Assembly (NCBI RefSeq): GCF_000150275.1
Contig: NW_002060952.1
Coordinates: forward strand, 2,408,866-2,472,865
Origin: Trichoplax adhaerens
Lineage: Eukaryota; Placozoa; Uniplacotomia; Trichoplacea; Trichoplacidae
DNA: 64,000 nt
Reading direction: 5' to 3'
In this document: piece after piece, positions 63,155-64,000 of the stretch
Layout of the letters: each line of letters begins with the position of its first letter
Numbering within the stretch: the first letter of the stretch is position 1
Program-made: the position numbers and the translations under genes
Notes under the pieces: generated by a model
What the model was told of the DNA's origin: nothing
The model's input: the letters and a program-made list of their open reading frames with translations, nothing else
Databases searched by the model: none

Positions 63155-64000
63155 AGTAATAAATTAAATGTAAAGATGACCATATACAGTACAATACAGT
63201 CTAGTGACCTATTATTAATAGATTAATCGTATGTTCATTGCCGTAGGGTGTCTCCGCGAGTATCATATATTATTTGATAGTCTATTCATTTCCTATCTTC
63301 TTAATCGGAATTGGCTTCATGGAATGGATAAACTAGATGGCTGGTAAAAAAGGGAACACTTTTACGTTCAACCTGCTTAGAAATATTCATAAAACATATT
63401 TATATCGGAGATCATTATCCATTATTATGATCAACTTGACTAATCTACGAGTACACCCTGTAGCATAATCTCACTGATATAAATTAACAGATCAATTACC
63501 GAATATTTCTTTAAAAAAATAATGACAATGACGACATAATCAATTACAGCTAAACATAGGATACAGGTGCGCTAATCGTTTTCTTCACCGTTCAATAGAA
63601 TGCACATGTCGTCTCATTTAGATAGTAGTGATACTCAAGATCACAAAATTAGCCTACAGCAATAGAATTACACCCTGTAATGTAACTAGTATTGTGATTA
63701 TAGACTATTAGCCATGTTTAGTATAATGTACGGTAGATATTTATCCTAAGAGATATTTGGTAGCCATAACTATAGACTGTAGTGGTATTGACTCTATGCT
63801 AGAGTACAGATGACTATATACAGTAAGGTGTTGAGTTACTAATAAGGCTATAGGTAAAAATAAAGCTGTAAATCATATATTAGGATATGGTTAATTCATT
63901 GTACTTTGGCTGGTGTGAATAATGTCTACGTAAGTACTATCTATAGTCGTATCCATATTGGATTAATGATGTTCCGCGGTAGAATAGTCTTACTAAGAAT
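63155..64000. repeat. non-coding block R, copy R3 (runs off the window)
   Basis: Matches R1 from 44935 to 45780 with very few differences. By analogy with R1, another AKR copy may follow just beyond the right edge. Confidence 0.9.

Noticed and set aside
1-64000. tRNA or rRNA genes
   Set aside because: No T-arm box (GGTTCGAATCC-like) with a matching acceptor stem was found by eye, and no rRNA-like conserved block; a covariance search would be decisive.

Overview
The window looks like nuclear DNA of an early-branching animal, most likely a placozoan (Trichoplax/Hoilungia type). This is inference from the gene content: AT-rich DNA, a 24-exon SMC2 with short GT-AG introns, an RNF11-type ubiquitin ligase, an intronless class A GPCR, a DHHC enzyme, and a long kinesin-light-chain-like TPR protein of the kind expanded in placozoans. 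There is one 50-N assembly gap (52055-52104).

Layout. 0.2-1.8 kb: 3' part of a multi-exon gene (+), probably a RhoGAP protein. 4.6-7.9 kb (-): two TIR-like terminal exons preceded by a cassette of 36-nt exons in one phase, then a decayed relative of that cassette. 7.9-15.9 kb: no confident gene; a small integrase-like relic and several families of tandem repeats. 15.9-20.3 kb (-): three-exon RNF11 homologue. 20.3-25.1 kb: gene-poor, with a GC-richer block carrying two CRE-type sites. 25.1-26.0 kb (-): DHHC palmitoyltransferase, divergent from 26.8-27.7 kb (+), a small secreted cysteine-containing protein. 29.4-35.9 kb (-): complete SMC2 (1207 aa). 36.7-38.5 kb: minisatellites and palindromic TACAG/CTGTA tracts. 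40.0-43.9 kb (-): 24-repeat TPR gene with a decayed 3' tail. 44.3-64.0 kb: a segmentally duplicated region holding two broken aldo-keto reductase copies, three copies of a non-coding block (R), two diverged copies of a GPCR 5' flank (D1/D2), one intact GPCR (+), and a decayed gag fragment.

There is no operon-like logic, since these are separate eukaryotic genes. The liveliest parts are the 36-nt exon cassette feeding TIR-like exons and the duplicating AKR/GPCR neighbourhood. All splice junctions were read by eye from GT/AG and phase; no alignment or database search was run.
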